From: Russula earlei
Taxonomy: Eukaryota > Basidiomycota > Agaricomycetes > Russulales > Russulaceae
Reading direction: 5' to 3'
DNA length: 22,047 nucleotides
Assembly: GCA_025769875.1 (NCBI GenBank)
Contig: JAGFNK010000778.1
Span: 1-22,047, forward strand
In this document: positions 19,359-22,047 of the stretch, piece by piece
How positions within the stretch are numbered: the first letter of the stretch is position 1
How the letters are laid out: every line of letters begins with the position of its first letter
Notes under the pieces: generated by a model
What the model saw: only the letters and a program-made list of their open reading frames with translations
What the model was told of the DNA's origin: nothing
Databases searched by the model: none
Program-made: the position numbers and the translations under genes

Positions 19359-20952
19359 TTACAATCTCCAAGGGTGATACCCCCCACTAGACCATTGAGA
19401 GAGTGTCACCGGATGGGTTACCAAAAACATTCCCACGAGAACGATAAGAAACAGCAAAAACAAGAAGGCGATGAATGCAATGGCGATTCGATCCCACCAC
19501 ATCGAGAGAGAAGTGCTGAGAGGAGATTGCATTGGCTCCTTTGAGGCTATGGGTGCCTAAATGCCAAATTCATCATATGCACATGGGATCAGCCATATGT
19601 ACACACCTTTGGAATTTGATACAACCATATTTTTAGTTTGTATGGCGCTTCACCTGAGGCAGCCGTAACTATGACACATTGTCCACAAGGGTCAACAAAA
19701 GCCTGCACTCGGAAAGTGAGCATGTAGCTCGCAAATCAGTGGCCACAAGAGCTACCTCAACAACCTGTATGAGCTGACCACGAGCTATAACATGTCAACT
19801 ATATGTTATGGGCAAGGAAGGTTAATGGAGTCGCCCACCTCCATGGTGAATCTTGGTGACTAGCTGGCCACTGATTCGGTTGAACACGTGAGCGAAGCCA
19901 TTATCACCACCTGCAACAACGAGATTCCATAATGGTAAAGACCTTGTCTGGAGGATACAGTTGGTCTGTATTGGGTGTGTGAAGGTCTGGATTTTGTCCA
20001 GGCTAGGAAATTGGTATTTGTCGACACCATCTTTGAGATTGGAAACAAGCAAGAGCTTGCCGTCATGGTTGAGAGACGCGTACCCGCTGTTTATATGTAA
20101 GAACGAGATTAAAGTGACAGCTGTGGAGACCATACATCCGACTGGTCAGTCTTTTTGACCACCTCCTTTCCCAGGGCTTGATTGAATAACACACACTGCA
20201 ATGGTTGAGCAATCGAGGAACCAATGAGAACGTGCAACTTACCACTCATGTGTGTCTAAGTAAAAGAGGACGATGCTTGCCCCATTGTCACAAAAGTAAA
20301 CGGATTTCCCATATCCTTTGGACATGAGTGGCGATGGAAGAATTGGGACAAGCTCGGTCCCTTTGATCTTCCACAGCTGCATAGATTTCTCTGAGATGCA
20401 TGCTATCCTGTCATGAATTGCATCGTATGCAATGACCTCAACAGCCCCGTTCCCTCCCGATATTCCTACATTGTCATGGTATGACTGAGAGCATGCTGTA
20501 GATGAGATCGAAGTGGAACATGAAACTTCTGATACCTTTCCATTGTTGCTCCAGAAGAGATGGAGATCTCCACTGGCAAACCCGACAACAAAGCGGCTTG
20601 CATCTTGACTGGTCCAACATACAGCTGTGGCTGGGCCATTAAAAGGCCATTCGGTTTCGAAAAGCTTCTCCCCCGAAGCAACAGACCATACAACAGTCCT
20701 CGAATCGTCGCCTGTTTATTTGTCAGCTGGTTAGGTGAAGTTGAGAAATGAGAGTGTACCAATGCTTATTAACCAACTACATTCTGGGCTGACGGTAAGA
20801 TGGTTCACCGGCCTGGTATGGCACCGAAGGGTATTCTGAAGCCTGAAGTCGACAATCCCTGAGGCTGGGGTCATTGCTGGCGTGATAATCTGTTCTCTAC
20901 CATTCTCTACCATCAGCCAGAAAAGACCGTTCTTATCGCCTTTGCCATGCAT
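19359..20952 (-). CDS. WD40-repeat protein with C-terminal membrane anchor, right copy (open)
   Basis: Start ATG 20952 (MHGKGDKNG), stop TAA 19361-19359, with the same eight exons as the left copy. The exon 2 start reads GACGATTCGAGG, giving GDDSRTVVWSVASGEKLFE, a normal WD40 blade end, so this copy is in frame where the left is not. I found no stop when joining exons at the conserved sites. Amino-acid differences are mainly from CpG decay: Arg to His or Trp and Glu to Lys, such as SLNHDGK, GVDKYQFP, GFAHVF and PECSWLIS. The membrane helix is intact, with Thr to Met near its end. It may still encode a protein, but whether it is expressed is unknown. Confidence 0.68.
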
Positions 20953-21939
20953 ATAATGCACGATAATTGTGCTCAAGTGAACAAAAAAAAAATTGAATTT
21001 GAGATATTATTCAGTTTCGTCACGATCACTCCATTCCTTCAGGGTGCATTTCTACTACGAATCCCAAGCCAAGTCCATCCAACATGAGTCATGAGTGGTT
21101 TTAACACCTCTTAGGAATGATATGTTTCTTTGTGATTGAAACTTCCATCTCCAATTCACTTTTTTTTGTTCATTTGAGCACAATGATTGTGCTCATACAT
21201 GTTGCACGCTTTCAATCACAAAGAAACACAATATCCTAAGAGGCGTTAAAATCGGCAAGAATTGAGAGCGCACAGCGTGTTGAAGGCATCTTCCGATCAT
21301 CAAAGAAACACATTACGCTAGTCTTAAGACATAGGTAGTTGTTTGAAGCGATTGGCAATGGAAGAACAGAAGAGGAAGAAAGCAAAAGGAAATACATGTG
21401 CCCACGCTGATTATTTAAACCATGACCCTACATGGCCTGTTGGCTGACATATATTGTGTCCCCTTCAGGCCGTGTAGTGGGTGGGTATATATGATACGCC
21501 GCATTGGGCGTCTGTCCTCTTTTACCTCGACTCGATGACGTTCCCAAGTGCTTGCTTGACTTTATTGATTGGAACAATACATACAATTATGAGTCGATAT
21601 GGGATAGGATAGAATGCACCCTTGGAATGAGAACAAAGGTGAATGAATACCGTGAATAAATGCCATCGAATACTGCTTATTGTCATAGGTGCAGCTGGCC
21701 CGTGAGTCCAACTCCAACCCTGTTGCAGGCTCTGCTTGTCGCAGTTCCGACAACAGCGTAGCATGCATGGGAAGCCCTTACCGGCTTGCTCGGGCGCAGC
21801 GCTTGGTGGATCTCATATGCACATACACATATGTGCACACAACCATTGTAAATGGTTCACATCATCCCAGTGAGTTTTACCCATTACCCGTCTCTTTGAG
21901 ATATGATTGCTAATCACTGTCACCATTGGCAATCCTGAC
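20953..21939. other. Non-coding stretch of right arm between divergent genes
   Basis: Mirror of 6330-7320: MITE-like element, AT-rich and CA/TG-rich segments, no supported gene. It separates the WD40 gene (minus) from the start of the unknown gene (plus). Confidence 0.4.
21099..21251. mobile_element. 153 bp MITE-like inverted-repeat element, right arm
   Basis: Same length and ends (TTTTAACACCTCTTAGGA.. and ..GAGGCGTTAAAA) as 7022-7174. It was duplicated with the arm rather than inserted separately, as position and flanks agree. Confidence 0.6.
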
Positions 21940-21947
21940 TATAAAAG
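21940..21947 (+). promoter_or_regulatory. TATA box, right-arm copy
   Basis: TATAAAAG, 62 bp upstream of ATG 22009, mirroring 6322-6329. Confidence 0.5.
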
Positions 21948-22008
21948 GCTTGAAAGCGATAATATCATCTATGGTCATTCAGACCCCCTATAAGCGAGCT
22001 TATTCCCA

Positions 22009-22047
22009 ATGCAAAGCCAAGGTGTTACTATCAACCCTCGCGATGCG
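22009..22047 (+). CDS. Start of the uncharacterised membrane-helix protein, right copy (partial, cut by window end)
   Basis: Thirteen codons (MQSQGVTINPRDA) identical in translation to the start of the gene at 6260 (minus). The rest lies outside the window, so it is unknown whether the inverted repeat covers the whole gene. Confidence 0.55.
   Translation, partial: MQSQGVTINPRDA

Larger units (their letters stand above)
15530..22047 (-). repeat. Right arm of giant inverted repeat (runs off the window)
   Basis: Reverse complement of 6222-12750. Differences are scattered substitutions and one-base indels. At about 30 sites compared by eye where one arm has CpG and the other TG or CA, the CpG is on the left; I found one clear reverse case (8565, left CA, right CG). 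Confidence 0.95.

Noticed and set aside
1..22047. tRNA, rRNA, CRISPR or bacterial operon features
   Set aside because: None seen; dense short introns and eukaryotic promoters point to a fungal nuclear genome.

Overview
The window looks like repeat-rich DNA from an agaricomycete (mushroom-forming basidiomycete) genome. The genes have many short introns (about 45-55 nt) with GTAAGT/GTGAGT-type donors. The recognisable families are a diverged SPT5-like KOW protein, a Tnp2/CACTA-type transposase, a WD40 protein with a C-terminal membrane anchor, and a 'short acidic, GLP-x-NFY' protein family that I know only as uncharacterised agaricomycete proteins. Identifications come from motif reading, not database searches.

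Layout. 7-4834 (minus) is an SPT5-like gene split by a 2.4 kb foldback element (935-3344) with about 415 bp terminal inverted repeats and a C-rich core. 5001-6260 (minus) is a multi-exon gene of unknown function with one likely membrane helix. From about 6222 to the end of the window the sequence is one very large imperfect inverted repeat: left arm 6222-12750, spacer 12751-15529, right arm 15530-22047 (running off the end). Each arm carries, from outside in: the promoter and start of the unknown gene, a small inverted-repeat (MITE-like) element, the WD40-membrane gene, the unknown acidic gene, and the 3' part of the Tnp2 transposase gene. The spacer carries the 5' part of the left transposase gene and a truncated copy of the foldback terminus, which sits exactly at the spacer/right-arm junction.

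Condition of the genes. Most are broken in at least one copy. The left WD40 copy has a one-base frameshift where the right copy is open; the right acidic gene has one where the left is open. The left transposase has in-frame TGA codons at positions that look like former CGA arginine codons; the right transposase lacks its 5' part.

Two patterns run through the window. First, where the arms differ at a CpG, the right arm has nearly always lost it (CG to TG or CA), so the right arm has decayed by cytosine deamination more than the left. Second, many single-base indels have the form CG versus CTG or CAG. Removing the extra base restores frame at several independent places (SPT5-like, unknown gene, transposase). 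This suggests either consensus errors at C/T-ambiguous CpG sites or an unusual insertion process.

I see no rRNA, tRNA or CRISPR. A working model is that a foldback element helped create an inverted duplication of a transposon-associated gene block, which was then silenced and decayed unequally.
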